Shown: piece by piece, positions 34,396-43,404 of the stretch | Layout: each line of letters opens with the position of its first letter | Numbering within the stretch: the stretch's first letter is position 1 | Source: a virus | Strand: one strand, 5' to 3' | Length of the DNA stretch: 64,000 nucleotides | IMG/VR virus record: IMGVR_UViG_3300029319_009305 | Location: 43,886 to 107,885 of that record | Translations under genes and position numbers: made by a program | Notes under the pieces: model-generated | Database searches by the model: none | Seen by the model: the letters and a program-made list of their open reading frames with translations, nothing else | Told to the model about the DNA's origin: nothing

Positions 34396-34732
34396 ATTTG
34401 TACCGAAAGGATGGGGTTTTGAAAAATGGATCCACAATTCTAATCTTTACTGCGGTAAATTGCTTTACTTTGTGAAGGGTAAAAAGTGTTCTTGGCATTA
34501 CCACAAATTAAAAGATGAAGTTTTTTATGTTCAGTCTGGAAAAATACTTGTTTATTACTCTGATCAAGATGATATCGACAAGGCAAATGTGACTATATTA
34601 GAACCAGGAGATAATTTTCATGTCTATACGGGACTAAGACATCGGATGGAAGCATTAGAGGATACAGAATTGTTTGAATTCTCAACACAACATTTTGATA
34701 GCGATAGTCATAGAATTGAAAAAGGTGACTAG
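34364..34732 (+). CDS. Cupin, mannose-6-phosphate isomerase-like
   Basis: 122 residues, starting within the HAD gene after AAGGGA. WGFEKWIHN, CSWHYHKLKDEVFYVQSG and GLRHRMEALED place the metal ligands of a single cupin barrel like the C-domain of ManC or a fucose/mannose isomerase-like protein. Probably a sugar-phosphate isomerase or sugar-binding regulator. Confidence 0.6.
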   Translation: MMKTSSTQEIKFVPKGWGFEKWIHNSNLYCGKLLYFVKGKKCSWHYHKLKDEVFYVQSGKILVYYSDQDDIDKANVTILEPGDNFHVYTGLRHRMEALEDTELFEFSTQHFDSDSHRIEKGD

Positions 34733-34738
34733 ACTTTT

Positions 34739-34767
34739 TTGAAAATATTAATATTTTATTGTATAAT
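34739..34767 (+). promoter_or_regulatory. Strong sigma-70-type promoter
   Basis: TTGAAA (34739-34744), exactly 17 bases, TATAAT (34762-34767), 32 bp before ATG 34800. The best promoter match I saw in the window; it opens the third sub-operon. Confidence 0.75.
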
Positions 34768-34799
34768 AAATTTAAGTGTAAATTGAAGTAGGTGTTTTT

Positions 34800-35897
34800 A
34801 TGAAAAAGGTTAATTTCTTTTTAAATCAAATGGCTTTTTGTAAGACTTATGTACCATTGATTGATGAGTGCGTCAAAAGAGGTATAGCAGTCGATGTTTT
34901 TGTTGAACCTTCTGGTAAGTACAATTGCCCTATGCATGAAAACAATTTAAAGCAATTGGTTGGCCTATCTAAAATGTATAATTTTAACTTAAGGGATTTC
35001 AAAAATGAAGGTAAAGATGCAAAAGGTTTGATGTTTGTCTCTGGAAGGTATCTTGTCAAGGATCCTGTTAATAAAAGGTGGAATGGTGAAGAAGCTTGGA
35101 AAAATGAAGAAGTTGTATGGAAGTATCACGATTACTTAGACATGAATAATTTACATGTAGTTGTCATAACAAATTGTGTTGATTTTGAAAATACAAACTT
35201 TGGTCATGTTAGATATAAAAAAATTGTTGATAATATAATTTTTATAAGTAAAAAATACGCTGAAGAATATAAGACTTTTTCTGATAAAAATCTTTATTTT
35301 GGAAGTCCTAAATATGATTTTCATTTAACAAGATCACAAGTTGTAGAAAAGTACAAAAGCGTATTTGATCATAGCGAAAAGTACTGTCTTTTAGTCTTAC
35401 CAAAGCTTAGAGATTTGAGGGGATCATATGATCATTTATCAAAAGCAGTTTCAAATATGAGAAAGTTAGGTTATAAGATTATTGGTAAGTCTAGAGCAAA
35501 AGATTCTTATCGGGGTCTTCCTGCTTTACCTAGTCTTTGTGATGTGTATTTTGAAGACGTTACATGGTTTACACACCCAACTATGGACTTTATAGTCCTT
35601 AGCGACATTGTTATTAATTGTAATTCAACGGCGATTGAAGAGGCTGTCATGCTTAAAACGCCTGTTATAAATTTTGTAGTTAAACAAGGAAATACATATT
35701 TAAATTTTCTATATGACAATGCTTATTGCAAACAATATGATATCAAAGATGATTTTAGTGATGAAAGTTTTGTTGAAAGCTTTAAATATTTAACTTCTAA
35801 AGATTTATCAATTGAGTTTGATAGAGTCATTGAAAAAATGATGTTTAAAGGAAACTCAAGTAAAAAAATATTAGATTACTTCAAAGATAAAATTTAA
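34800..35897 (+). CDS. GT-B-like transferase (UDP-GlcNAc epimerase/glycerophosphotransferase-like)
   Basis: 365 residues. The second half shows a GT-B donor fold (KYCLLVLPKLRD; VLSDIVINCNSTAIEEAVM, then TPVINFVV) like that in CDP-glycerol phosphotransferases and UDP-GlcNAc 2-epimerases. N-terminal half starts KVNFFLNQMAFCKTY. Which of these activities it has is unclear. Confidence 0.55.
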   Translation: MKKVNFFLNQMAFCKTYVPLIDECVKRGIAVDVFVEPSGKYNCPMHENNLKQLVGLSKMYNFNLRDFKNEGKDAKGLMFVSGRYLVKDPVNKRWNGEEAWKNEEVVWKYHDYLDMNNLHVVVITNCVDFENTNFGHVRYKKIVDNIIFISKKYAEEYKTFSDKNLYFGSPKYDFHLTRSQVVEKYKSVFDHSEKYCLLVLPKLRDLRGSYDHLSKAVSNMRKLGYKIIGKSRAKDSYRGLPALPSLCDVYFEDVTWFTHPTMDFIVLSDIVINCNSTAIEEAVMLKTPVINFVVKQGNTYLNFLYDNAYCKQYDIKDDFSDESFVESFKYLTSKDLSIEFDRVIEKMMFKGNSSKKILDYFKDKI

Positions 35898-35918
35898 ACC
35901 CTGTAAGGAAATAATAAA

Positions 35919-37229
35919 ATGACCGCTGATAGAAAAGGGGAAGAAATTTATAGTTTGTGCAAACAATTGTTCCCGATTTGCAGGAGTTTGTCAGGTGATG
36001 GAAACAGAAAAAGTTTAAAGATAATTCAAGATCACATACCTATAAAATTGTGTGAAATTAATTCAGGTGAAAAAATATTTGACTGGATAGTACCACCCGA
36101 ATGGAACATTGACGATGGTTATGTTTTGGATCAAGAAGGTAATAAAATCATAGACTTTAAAAAAAATAACTTGCACGTTATGGGATATTCTAAGCCTGTT
36201 GATAAGTTTGTGGATAGAGAGACACTTGAGAAACATTTATATTCAATACCCGATAAAACTGAAGCAATTCCCTATGTAACATCATATTACAAGAAAAGAT
36301 GGGGATTCTGCATATCTCAAAATAAACGTGATAAAATTAAAGGAGATAAGTTCAGGGTGGTAATTAATAGCAAATTTAAAGAAGAGGGTTCTTTGAGTTA
36401 CGCTGAACTTTTGATTCCAGGAAAATCACAAAGAGAAGTATTTTTGTCTTCTTACATATGTCATCCCTCTATGGCAAATAACGAGTGTTCAGGACCTGCT
36501 GTGTTGACATATATTGCAAAATATATTTTAGGTCTGAAAAATAGAAAGTATTCCTATAGAATAGTTTTAGCTCCCGAATCGATAGGGCCTATTATTTATT
36601 TGAGTAAAAATATTGACATGCTTAAAAAAAATACAATTGCAGCTTTTAATTTTACATGTTTAGGAGATAATCTAACTTATTCTTTTTTACCTTCAAGAAA
36701 AGGTAATACGTTAACTGATAGAGTTGCATTAAATGTTTTAAATAGTGAAGTTGCAAACTATGATTTTTATCCTTTTACCGAAAAAGGATCAGACGAAAGA
36801 CAATATTGTCATCCAGCTGTTGACTTACCCATGGTTTCAATAATGAGATCTAAATACGGGACTTATCCTGAATATCATACTTCATTAGACAATTTAGATT
36901 TTATATCTCCTGAAGGATTGCAGGGAAGTTATAATTTGTTTAAAAAGTGCATTAATGTAATTGAGCACAATAATTTTTACAAATATGCTTTTCCTTGTGA
37001 ACCCATGCTTATGAAGAGAAATCTTGTTCCTAAAAACTGGCATAAAAGAAGGGCAGGAAAAGAAAATAAAAAGTCCATGAATTTTTTAAAAAATATGATG
37101 AATATTATATGTTACTGTGACGGAGAACATGATTTAATTGATATATCTAATATTTTAAAAGTAGATTTTGAGACTTGTGATGAAATAATAAAGATTTTAT
37201 TAAAAGAAAAAATAATACTGAGGGTTTAA
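35919..37229 (+). CDS. DUF4910-type aminopeptidase-like protein
   Basis: 436 residues. EEIYSLCKQLFPICRSLSGD at the start, YICHPSMANNECSGPAV (metal ligands His, Glu), the APESIGPI segment and a late ERQYCHPAVDLPMVSIMRS match DUF4910 zinc aminopeptidase-like proteins (including the DUF2172 insert). These often sit in O-antigen loci; one idea is deacylation of amino sugars. A C-terminal winged-helix-like tail is also as in the family. Confidence 0.75.
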   Translation: MTADRKGEEIYSLCKQLFPICRSLSGDGNRKSLKIIQDHIPIKLCEINSGEKIFDWIVPPEWNIDDGYVLDQEGNKIIDFKKNNLHVMGYSKPVDKFVDRETLEKHLYSIPDKTEAIPYVTSYYKKRWGFCISQNKRDKIKGDKFRVVINSKFKEEGSLSYAELLIPGKSQREVFLSSYICHPSMANNECSGPAVLTYIAKYILGLKNRKYSYRIVLAPESIGPIIYLSKNIDMLKKNTIAAFNFTCLGDNLTYSFLPSRKGNTLTDRVALNVLNSEVANYDFYPFTEKGSDERQYCHPAVDLPMVSIMRSKYGTYPEYHTSLDNLDFISPEGLQGSYNLFKKCINVIEHNNFYKYAFPCEPMLMKRNLVPKNWHKRRAGKENKKSMNFLKNMMNIICYCDGEHDLIDISNILKVDFETCDEIIKILLKEKIILRV

Positions 37230-37231
37230 TT

Positions 37232-37813
37232 TTGAAAAGGATAATTGCAATAATCCCTGCCAGGGGTGGGTCAAAAAGACTCAAGAGAAAAAATATACAT
37301 CCAGTTTGTGGAAAACCAATGATTTATTGGGCTATGAATGCTTGCAAAGAATCAAAGTATGAAATAGATGTTTGGGTAAGTACAGAAGATGACGAAATAG
37401 CAGAAGTTGCTCTCTTTTACGGAGGAAAAGTGCACAATCGCCCAAAACATCTATCTGGCGATAAGATTTATAAGCAAGAAGCAATTAGAAGTGCTGCCCA
37501 ACACATTTTTGATTATGAGGATAGATTAACAGGGAAACATCCTGATATAATAATTTCTCTACAGGCTAATTCTCCAACAATTAAGTCTAAAGATATAGAT
37601 GGGGCAATTGATCTCTTAATTAAATATAACAGAGATGAGATTATAAGCGTAGATAACAATTTAATGCAGAACGCTGCGTTTAGAATTTTTAAAGGCAACT
37701 ATGTTTTTCAAAAAGATTTAAGCACAAACTGTGGGGTTTATGTCGCTGACATTCATGATGTGCACACAATTGATGACATTAAGATTGTCGAAGGTGTTAT
37801 GAATGACAACTAA
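37232..37813 (+). CDS. neuA: CMP-nonulosonate synthetase-like (NeuA family), short
   Basis: 193 residues from TTG. IAIIPARGGSKRLKRKNI is the CTP-binding signature of acylneuraminate/KDO cytidylyltransferases; STEDDEIAEVA and QANSPTIKSKDID follow. About 30-40 residues shorter than usual NeuA; the end is compact (CGVYVADIHDV). It would activate the acid made by the NeuB homologue at 38818. The radical SAM gene begins in its last codons. Confidence 0.75.
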   Translation: MKRIIAIIPARGGSKRLKRKNIHPVCGKPMIYWAMNACKESKYEIDVWVSTEDDEIAEVALFYGGKVHNRPKHLSGDKIYKQEAIRSAAQHIFDYEDRLTGKHPDIIISLQANSPTIKSKDIDGAIDLLIKYNRDEIISVDNNLMQNAAFRIFKGNYVFQKDLSTNCGVYVADIHDVHTIDDIKIVEGVMNDN

Positions 37814-38759
37814 TTGGAGAGAAGCGTATTTATACCCGCCCGATAGAATGATTGTTCAATTAACAAACATATGTAATGCTAATTGCACTTTTTGTGCATA
37901 TCAGTATCTAGAAGATCCGAAATCTTTTATGAAGGACGAACATTTTTACACAGTTGTTGATCAGTACCATTCAATAGGCGGCGAGTTTTTAGATATGACT
38001 CCACTCGTTGGAGACTTGCTAATTGATCCTAAAGTTTTTGAAAGACTAAATTATGTAACTAGTGGTAATAAATTTAAAAAAGTTAGATTTTTTACAAATG
38101 GAATACTTTTAAATAGAAAAGGTTACGTAGAGAAATTAATAGATGCAAAACCAACGCATGTAACCTTCAGCGTCCCAGGGTTTGAAAAGAATTTATATGA
38201 ACGGGTTTATAGGAGTAAAGCTTATAACGCAATGCTGAAAGGGGTCAGTAAGTTTCTAAAAATAAATTATGAATTAGGGCACCCTATTGATGCATCATTT
38301 GCTTTAAAACCTGACATGTCTGACGAAGAAGCGGTGTACACGGAAGATTTTAAAAAATACATTCAACCCTACATAGGAGAAGACAGTCTACATTTCGTAA
38401 GGGATTTAGATAACTGGGGAGGTTCAATCAAACAAAAAGACCTGACAGGTAACATGAGATTGATTGAACCAATTCCGCCTAGTAAAAAAAGATACCCGTG
38501 TTATTTTACTTTTTTCCTAGCAATAATGGTTGATGGTTCAGTTAGATTGTGTGGTTGTAGGTTTAATAACGGAACTGAGTACGATGAATTGGTTGTAGGT
38601 CACATTAATGATCAAAGTCTTCTAGAAATATGGCAAAGTGAAAAAGTCAGTAAAATAAGAGAAGATTTTCTGAAAGAAAAATTAATTTCAGTTTGTCAGA
38701 CTTGTACTCATTATGCTCCCTATTCTGGTAAAGAAAGGGCTATTAATAAAATTATTTAA
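37803..38759 (+). CDS. Radical SAM/SPASM-like protein
   Basis: 318 residues. CNANCTFC at 24-31 is the cluster motif; the C-terminal part has CYFTF, CGCRF and CQTCTHY, Cys groups of a SPASM-like auxiliary cluster. LVGDLLIDPKVFE and VTFSVPGF fit the radical SAM barrel. Such enzymes in sugar clusters perform dehydrogenation or epimerisation. It lies between neuA and neuB homologues. Confidence 0.75.
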   Translation: MTTNWREAYLYPPDRMIVQLTNICNANCTFCAYQYLEDPKSFMKDEHFYTVVDQYHSIGGEFLDMTPLVGDLLIDPKVFERLNYVTSGNKFKKVRFFTNGILLNRKGYVEKLIDAKPTHVTFSVPGFEKNLYERVYRSKAYNAMLKGVSKFLKINYELGHPIDASFALKPDMSDEEAVYTEDFKKYIQPYIGEDSLHFVRDLDNWGGSIKQKDLTGNMRLIEPIPPSKKRYPCYFTFFLAIMVDGSVRLCGCRFNNGTEYDELVVGHINDQSLLEIWQSEKVSKIREDFLKEKLISVCQTCTHYAPYSGKERAINKII

Positions 38760-38764
38760 TTTTG

Positions 38765-38794
38765 TTGTATTGTAATAAAATTTTTTGGTATAAT
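38765..38794 (+). promoter_or_regulatory. Sigma-70-type promoter
   Basis: TTGTAT (38765-38770), 18 bases, TATAAT (38789-38794), then AGGAG and ATG 38818. It opens the fourth sub-operon. Confidence 0.65.
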
Positions 38795-38817
38795 ACAATA
38801 AAATAGGAGAAGTTAAA

Positions 38818-39534
38818 ATGGTATACATTATTAGTGAACTGTGCGGACAATGGGGAGGCTCTATAAGGCGAGCTGAACAAATGATTTTACAGTCTAAACT
38901 AGCAGGTGCAGATGCTGTTAAAGTGCAGCTGTACGATACATACAGAATGCCTGGAGAAAATAGAGCCAGATGGGAATATCTGAATATTGATGAAGATACT
39001 TTTCTAAGATTAAGAGACTTCAGCTGGAATTTAAATCTAGATTTTTTTGCATCAGCATTTCACGAAGACATGTATCAACGACTAAAAATTGCTGATCTTA
39101 ACATTAATAAGGTTGCTAGTATAGGGCTTACTGATCAATTCAAAGATCTATCTGATCAAATGATAAAAGACAAACAGTTTACTAGGAACTACATCTCTTT
39201 GGGTCAGTGGAAAGAAAATGATTTACCGTATAGCCACGAAGGTGATAGAAACGTTTATTTTCATTGTGTACCAGAATATCCACACAGTTATGATAGAGCA
39301 ATTGAATTAATGCCTGATAATTTTTCCAAAGACTATATTCATGGGTATAGTGATCATTCTATAGGGGTTGATGCATGTAAAGAGGCAATTAGGCGAGGAG
39401 CAATGTATATAGAAAAGCATTACACCATAAGCCAAACTTTACAATCAAAGACAGAAGCTGCCCACCTTTGCTCGATGGATATGAAACAATTGGAAGATCT
39501 TCGCAATTTTTGTGAGGTGTATCAAAGTGCTTAG
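38818..39534 (+). CDS. neuB: NeuB-like nonulosonic acid synthase
   Basis: 238 residues (NeuB is about 340; the antifreeze-like C-terminal domain is missing). ISELCGQWGGSIRRAEQMI, ADAVKVQLYD, FASAFHEDMYQRL, VASIGLTD, YIHGYSDHSIGVDACKEAIRRGAMYIEKHYT are the TIM-barrel signature segments (long motif at about 181-213). It condenses PEP with a hexosamine-derived substrate. Gene pair with neuA at 37232, split by a radical SAM gene and a promoter. Confidence 0.78.
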   Translation: MVYIISELCGQWGGSIRRAEQMILQSKLAGADAVKVQLYDTYRMPGENRARWEYLNIDEDTFLRLRDFSWNLNLDFFASAFHEDMYQRLKIADLNINKVASIGLTDQFKDLSDQMIKDKQFTRNYISLGQWKENDLPYSHEGDRNVYFHCVPEYPHSYDRAIELMPDNFSKDYIHGYSDHSIGVDACKEAIRRGAMYIEKHYTISQTLQSKTEAAHLCSMDMKQLEDLRNFCEVYQSA

Positions 39535-40327
39535 AAAGACGCCCACAATTGTTATTACAGTCAAGAATAGACTGGAACATTTTTTAAAAACTTTTCCATT
39601 TAATGTAACGCAAGTAGGGATTGACTATAGGCTTGTTTACGTTGATTACGACTCAGAAGATAACTTTAGCGAACATCTAATTAAAGAGATCGAAAATAAA
39701 AAGGATATATTTTCTAGAAACTTATTAGAAATACGCTTGGTGAAATTAAATAAAAAAGCAAGATATGACATTAGAAGAGCAAAAAATTTAGGAGCATACT
39801 ATGCTTCACGTTATTCTTCAATTCTTTTAATAAGCGATGCTGATACAATGCTTGGGATGGACTACACTAAAAAGTGGTGTAGCTACATCACTCCTGGAGA
39901 AACTTTTGTCACAAATAGAATTCAAGAATCAATGGCTCAATTACCAAGGCGTATAAAACAAGAAGTTAATTATGGAAATATTATTGTCGCAACTCAAGAT
40001 TTTGATTCTGTTTTAGGGTACGACGAAACTAATGTTGGGTGGGGTGGAGATGATGATGATTTATTTCACAGATTAAAACTAGCGGGACTAAGAGAGATTA
40101 ACCCATACAGCTTTGATGATGCTAGCCAATATTCAATAATGCATAGTGATGAATTGCGATTTAAAGACACAGAGAATCCGAACATGGAAAGACCAGATAG
40201 TGCCGAAACAGCTAAGGCATTTAAAAAGATATATAGCAACAAAAGTAATATATTAAGTCTTAAATACGATTATTTTAGTCCTATAGTTCAAAATTTTTCA
40301 AAAGAGAGGGTGTTGTATGAAAATTAG
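39527..40327 (+). CDS. Family 2-like glycosyltransferase
   Basis: 266 residues from GTG 39527, preceded by GAGGTG; a GTG 15 bases earlier is the alternative. IVITVKNRLEHFLKTF begins the GT-A fold, ISDADTMLG is the metal motif, and VGWGGDDDDLFHRLKLAG is the C-terminal galactosyltransferase-like (GT7-C) signature also found in chondroitin polymerases. Confidence 0.75.
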   Translation: MLRKTPTIVITVKNRLEHFLKTFPFNVTQVGIDYRLVYVDYDSEDNFSEHLIKEIENKKDIFSRNLLEIRLVKLNKKARYDIRRAKNLGAYYASRYSSILLISDADTMLGMDYTKKWCSYITPGETFVTNRIQESMAQLPRRIKQEVNYGNIIVATQDFDSVLGYDETNVGWGGDDDDLFHRLKLAGLREINPYSFDDASQYSIMHSDELRFKDTENPNMERPDSAETAKAFKKIYSNKSNILSLKYDYFSPIVQNFSKERVLYEN

Positions 40328-40940
40328 TCCTGATGTTTCAATTATTATTACAAATTACAATTATGGCAAATACATTCAAAGATGCTTGCGTAGCTGCATT
40401 AATCAAAAAAATGTAAATCATGAAATTATTTTAGTTGATGATTGTTCAACTGATGATTCTATTGAAATGATAAAGCCTTTTAAGAATGATATTACATTCA
40501 TTCAGACAGAAAAAAATTCTGGTGTTGCAGTTGCATCAAATCTAGGAATAAAAAACGCTAGAGGACAATTTGTAATTAGAGTTGATGCTGACGATTATGT
40601 AAGCTCAGATATGTGTTATTTTATGCAGACATACTTAGAGACAAATCATGATGCTTTTTGTGTGAGTTGTGACTACGTTTTGGTTGATAATTATGAAAAT
40701 ATTATTGAAAGAAAATATGCGAGTAAAGAAAACATATCTTGCGCTATCATGTACAGAAAAGACTTGTTGTTAGAGCTTGGAGCTTATAACGAGAATTTTA
40801 GGCATAGAGAAGAAGAAGAGTTGAGAAAGCGTCTAGGTGATTATTATACGATTCATCATTTAAACATTCCTTTTTATCGTTATAGAATGCATAATACAAA
40901 TAAAACAAAATCAAAAGAGTATAAAGAATTAAAGGTTTAA
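40317..40940 (+). CDS. Family 2 glycosyltransferase
   Basis: 207 residues. VSIIITNYNYGKYIQRCLRS, ILVDDCSTDDS and VIRVDADDYVSSDM are the canonical GT2 motifs. Overlaps the previous gene by 11 bases. Confidence 0.82.
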   Translation: MKISPDVSIIITNYNYGKYIQRCLRSCINQKNVNHEIILVDDCSTDDSIEMIKPFKNDITFIQTEKNSGVAVASNLGIKNARGQFVIRVDADDYVSSDMCYFMQTYLETNHDAFCVSCDYVLVDNYENIIERKYASKENISCAIMYRKDLLLELGAYNENFRHREEEELRKRLGDYYTIHHLNIPFYRYRMHNTNKTKSKEYKELKV

Positions 40941-40941
40941 T

Positions 40942-41661
40942 GTGGATACTAGATTAATTAAGAATAAAAACTATTATGATTTAAATAGTCGTGAAGATTA
41001 TCAAAGATATCAAGTCAAACAAAAGGAAATGTGGAAGACTAAATGGTATAAAACTCGAGCTCCTTTTGAGTATCTTCTTATAACGCAAATGGTCAAAATA
41101 AAAGTTGATAAAAGTAGACAGTTAGAAATGATATGTTTGGGAGCGAGAAATAATTTCGAGAGAGATGCTTTCAAATCATTTTTTACTACAATAGGTCATA
41201 ATATTAATGTTTATTCCCTAGATATAGCAGATGATGCTGATGTCGACTATTATTATGATTTTGAAAAACTACCTGAACATTGGGAGGATAGGTTTGATAT
41301 TATATACACAAATGCTGCTGATCATTCTTTTGACTTTCATAAATGTTTAAAAGAATGGAGTAGGATATTAAAAGATGATGGATTGCTTATTTTAGGGATA
41401 GCTGATCAAGATATGCTCGATGATGAAATTGAAGGAGAACAGCTAGAAGTGACTGGAGTTACGGATCCTGGCCCTCATGGCTGCACTATTTTTGACAAAA
41501 AATCAGTTGACTTAATGTGCTCTGAGTATTTCAATTCTGTCAACTTTGTTAAAAGTAAAAAGCATATCATAGAAATGGGTGGTGAGATTCACGAATATCA
41601 TTTACAATACAATTACTGGTTTTGTGTTAAGAAAAAAAATAAAATCAGGAGTAAAAAATGA
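40942..41661 (+). CDS. SAM-dependent methyltransferase-like
   Basis: 239 residues from GTG. LEMICLGARNNFERDAFKSF stands in place of a normal motif I, followed by VYSLDIADDADVDYYYDFEK and FDIIYTNAADHSFDFHKCL, and then LKDDGLLILGI. The acidic and late motifs fit class I methyltransferases, though the glycine-rich loop is unusual. Confidence 0.6.
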   Translation: MDTRLIKNKNYYDLNSREDYQRYQVKQKEMWKTKWYKTRAPFEYLLITQMVKIKVDKSRQLEMICLGARNNFERDAFKSFFTTIGHNINVYSLDIADDADVDYYYDFEKLPEHWEDRFDIIYTNAADHSFDFHKCLKEWSRILKDDGLLILGIADQDMLDDEIEGEQLEVTGVTDPGPHGCTIFDKKSVDLMCSEYFNSVNFVKSKKHIIEMGGEIHEYHLQYNYWFCVKKKNKIRSKK

Positions 41662-42512
41662 ATATAGGAATTATAGGAAACGGTTTTGTAGGGTCAGCAA
41701 TTATGCATGGTTTTGTCCTACATGCAAACGATATTATGATTTATGACAAAGATCCAAAAAGATCTACACACTCAATGGAAATTTTGGTAAATAAGTCAGA
41801 TGTAATTTTTGTGTGTGTTCCAACACCAATGTTCGAGTCAGGAGAATGCGATCTCTCAATTGTTAAAGATGTTGTAAATGAACTGGCGCAGTATGAATGC
41901 ATGAAAAGCAAAGTAATTGTTATTAAATCAACTGTAGTTCCAGGCACTACTGAAAATTTAGCAGCTAACTATCCTGAATTAAATTTTGTTTTTAATCCAG
42001 AGTTCTTGACAGAAAGAAAAGCAAGGTTGGACTTTATTAACACTTCAAGAATTGTATTGGGAAGCAACAATCCATTAGCAAGTGATATTGTTGAAAAGCT
42101 TTATCGATTAAGGTTTCCATTCACAAAAATAATTAAGACAGACTTTGGCACAGCCCAGCTTATAAAATATATGGCAAATTGTTTTTTTGCAACAAAGGTG
42201 TCATTTATGAACGAAATGTATCAAGTTTGTGAAGCAATTAATGGAGACTGGGAAAAAGCGTTGGAAGGTTTTATAACAGATGGGCGCATTGGTAATTCTC
42301 ATATTGATGTACCAGGCCATGATGGTGACTTTGGATTTGGAGGCAAGTGTTTTCCAAAAGACTTAAATGCGATGATCAAGCGCGCAGAAGCACTAGGTGT
42401 CTCACCTGACGTTATGAAAGGCGCTTGGGAAAAGAACAAGGAAGTTAGAAGTGACCTAGACTGGTACGATATCCCTGGAGCAATAAGTGTCAGAAAACCA
42501 GTTAAAAAATAA
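41658..42512 (+). CDS. UDP-glucose/GDP-mannose dehydrogenase-like, short form
   Basis: 284 residues, well below the usual 390-450. IGIIGNGFVGSAIMHGF is the NAD site, VCVPTPM and KSTVVPGTT are family motifs, and FGFGGKCFPKDLNAM carries the catalytic Cys. The C-terminal nucleotide-sugar-binding domain is missing. Either a natural short form or an incomplete enzyme. Overlaps the epimerase gene by 26 bases. Confidence 0.75.
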   Translation: MNIGIIGNGFVGSAIMHGFVLHANDIMIYDKDPKRSTHSMEILVNKSDVIFVCVPTPMFESGECDLSIVKDVVNELAQYECMKSKVIVIKSTVVPGTTENLAANYPELNFVFNPEFLTERKARLDFINTSRIVLGSNNPLASDIVEKLYRLRFPFTKIIKTDFGTAQLIKYMANCFFATKVSFMNEMYQVCEAINGDWEKALEGFITDGRIGNSHIDVPGHDGDFGFGGKCFPKDLNAMIKRAEALGVSPDVMKGAWEKNKEVRSDLDWYDIPGAISVRKPVKK

Positions 42513-43404
42513 AAAAATAAAATCTATAGTAACAGGGGGTTGCGGCTTTATCGGTAGTCATATAGTTGACAAACTAATAGAACTAGGACACGAAGTTAGG
42601 GTTATCGACGATCTGTCAGCACAAGAAAACGAGGAGTTTTATTACAATGAAGATGCGATATATAGCAAAAAAGATATATCTAAAGATGATTGCAGTAATA
42701 TTTTTAATAGCGTTGACTATGTTTTTCACCTTGCTGCCCGCAGTCGGATTCAGCCTACTATTGGGTCTCCTAACGAATGCTTTGAGGTTAATGTTGTAGG
42801 TACACAGAGGGTTCTGGAGTGGTCTAGAATGCACTCTGTTAAAAAAGTCATATATTCAGGTACGTCTTCTCTTTACGGCCGCCAGAATCCAATTCCGTTT
42901 CAACCAAACATGCCCACACACTGTTTGAACCCATATTCGATGTCAAAATGGATGGGGGAGCAAATTTGTAAGTTATATTTTCAGTTATATAATTTGGATA
43001 GCATTATTTTAAGATATTTTAACGTATATGGACCTAGAGAGCCTATCAAGGGAAATTATGCTCCGGTTGTCGGTCTTTTTAAAAGATGTGTGGCAGAAGG
43101 AAAACGTATGCCCGTAGTAGGCGACGGTTTACAGCGAAGAGACTTTACATATATTGATGATGTTGTTGACGCAAATATTTGTGCAATGAACTCAAAAATT
43201 CAACACAACATTTACAATGTAGGGACAGGTAAAAACTATGCAATTATAGAAATTGCAGACATGATTAAAAATAGTTACGGGATTGAACACATAGATGAAA
43301 GACCCGCAGAAGTTAAGGAGACTTTAGCAGATATAAGTAAGACTATTGAAGATTTGCACTGGCAACCAAAACACAAACTAGAGGATAAAATTAATGCATA
43401 CTAA
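42487..43404 (+). CDS. NAD-dependent nucleotide-sugar epimerase
   Basis: 305 residues from GTG. IVTGGCGFIGSHIVDKLIEL, HLAARSRIQPTIGSP, SGTSSLYGR, YSMSKWMGEQ (Tyr-x3-Lys) and RYFNVYGPREP are typical of UDP-glucose 4-epimerase-like enzymes. It would invert a sugar at C4, perhaps on the product of the preceding dehydrogenase. Confidence 0.82.
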   Translation: MSENQLKNKKIKSIVTGGCGFIGSHIVDKLIELGHEVRVIDDLSAQENEEFYYNEDAIYSKKDISKDDCSNIFNSVDYVFHLAARSRIQPTIGSPNECFEVNVVGTQRVLEWSRMHSVKKVIYSGTSSLYGRQNPIPFQPNMPTHCLNPYSMSKWMGEQICKLYFQLYNLDSIILRYFNVYGPREPIKGNYAPVVGLFKRCVAEGKRMPVVGDGLQRRDFTYIDDVVDANICAMNSKIQHNIYNVGTGKNYAIIEIADMIKNSYGIEHIDERPAEVKETLADISKTIEDLHWQPKHKLEDKINAY

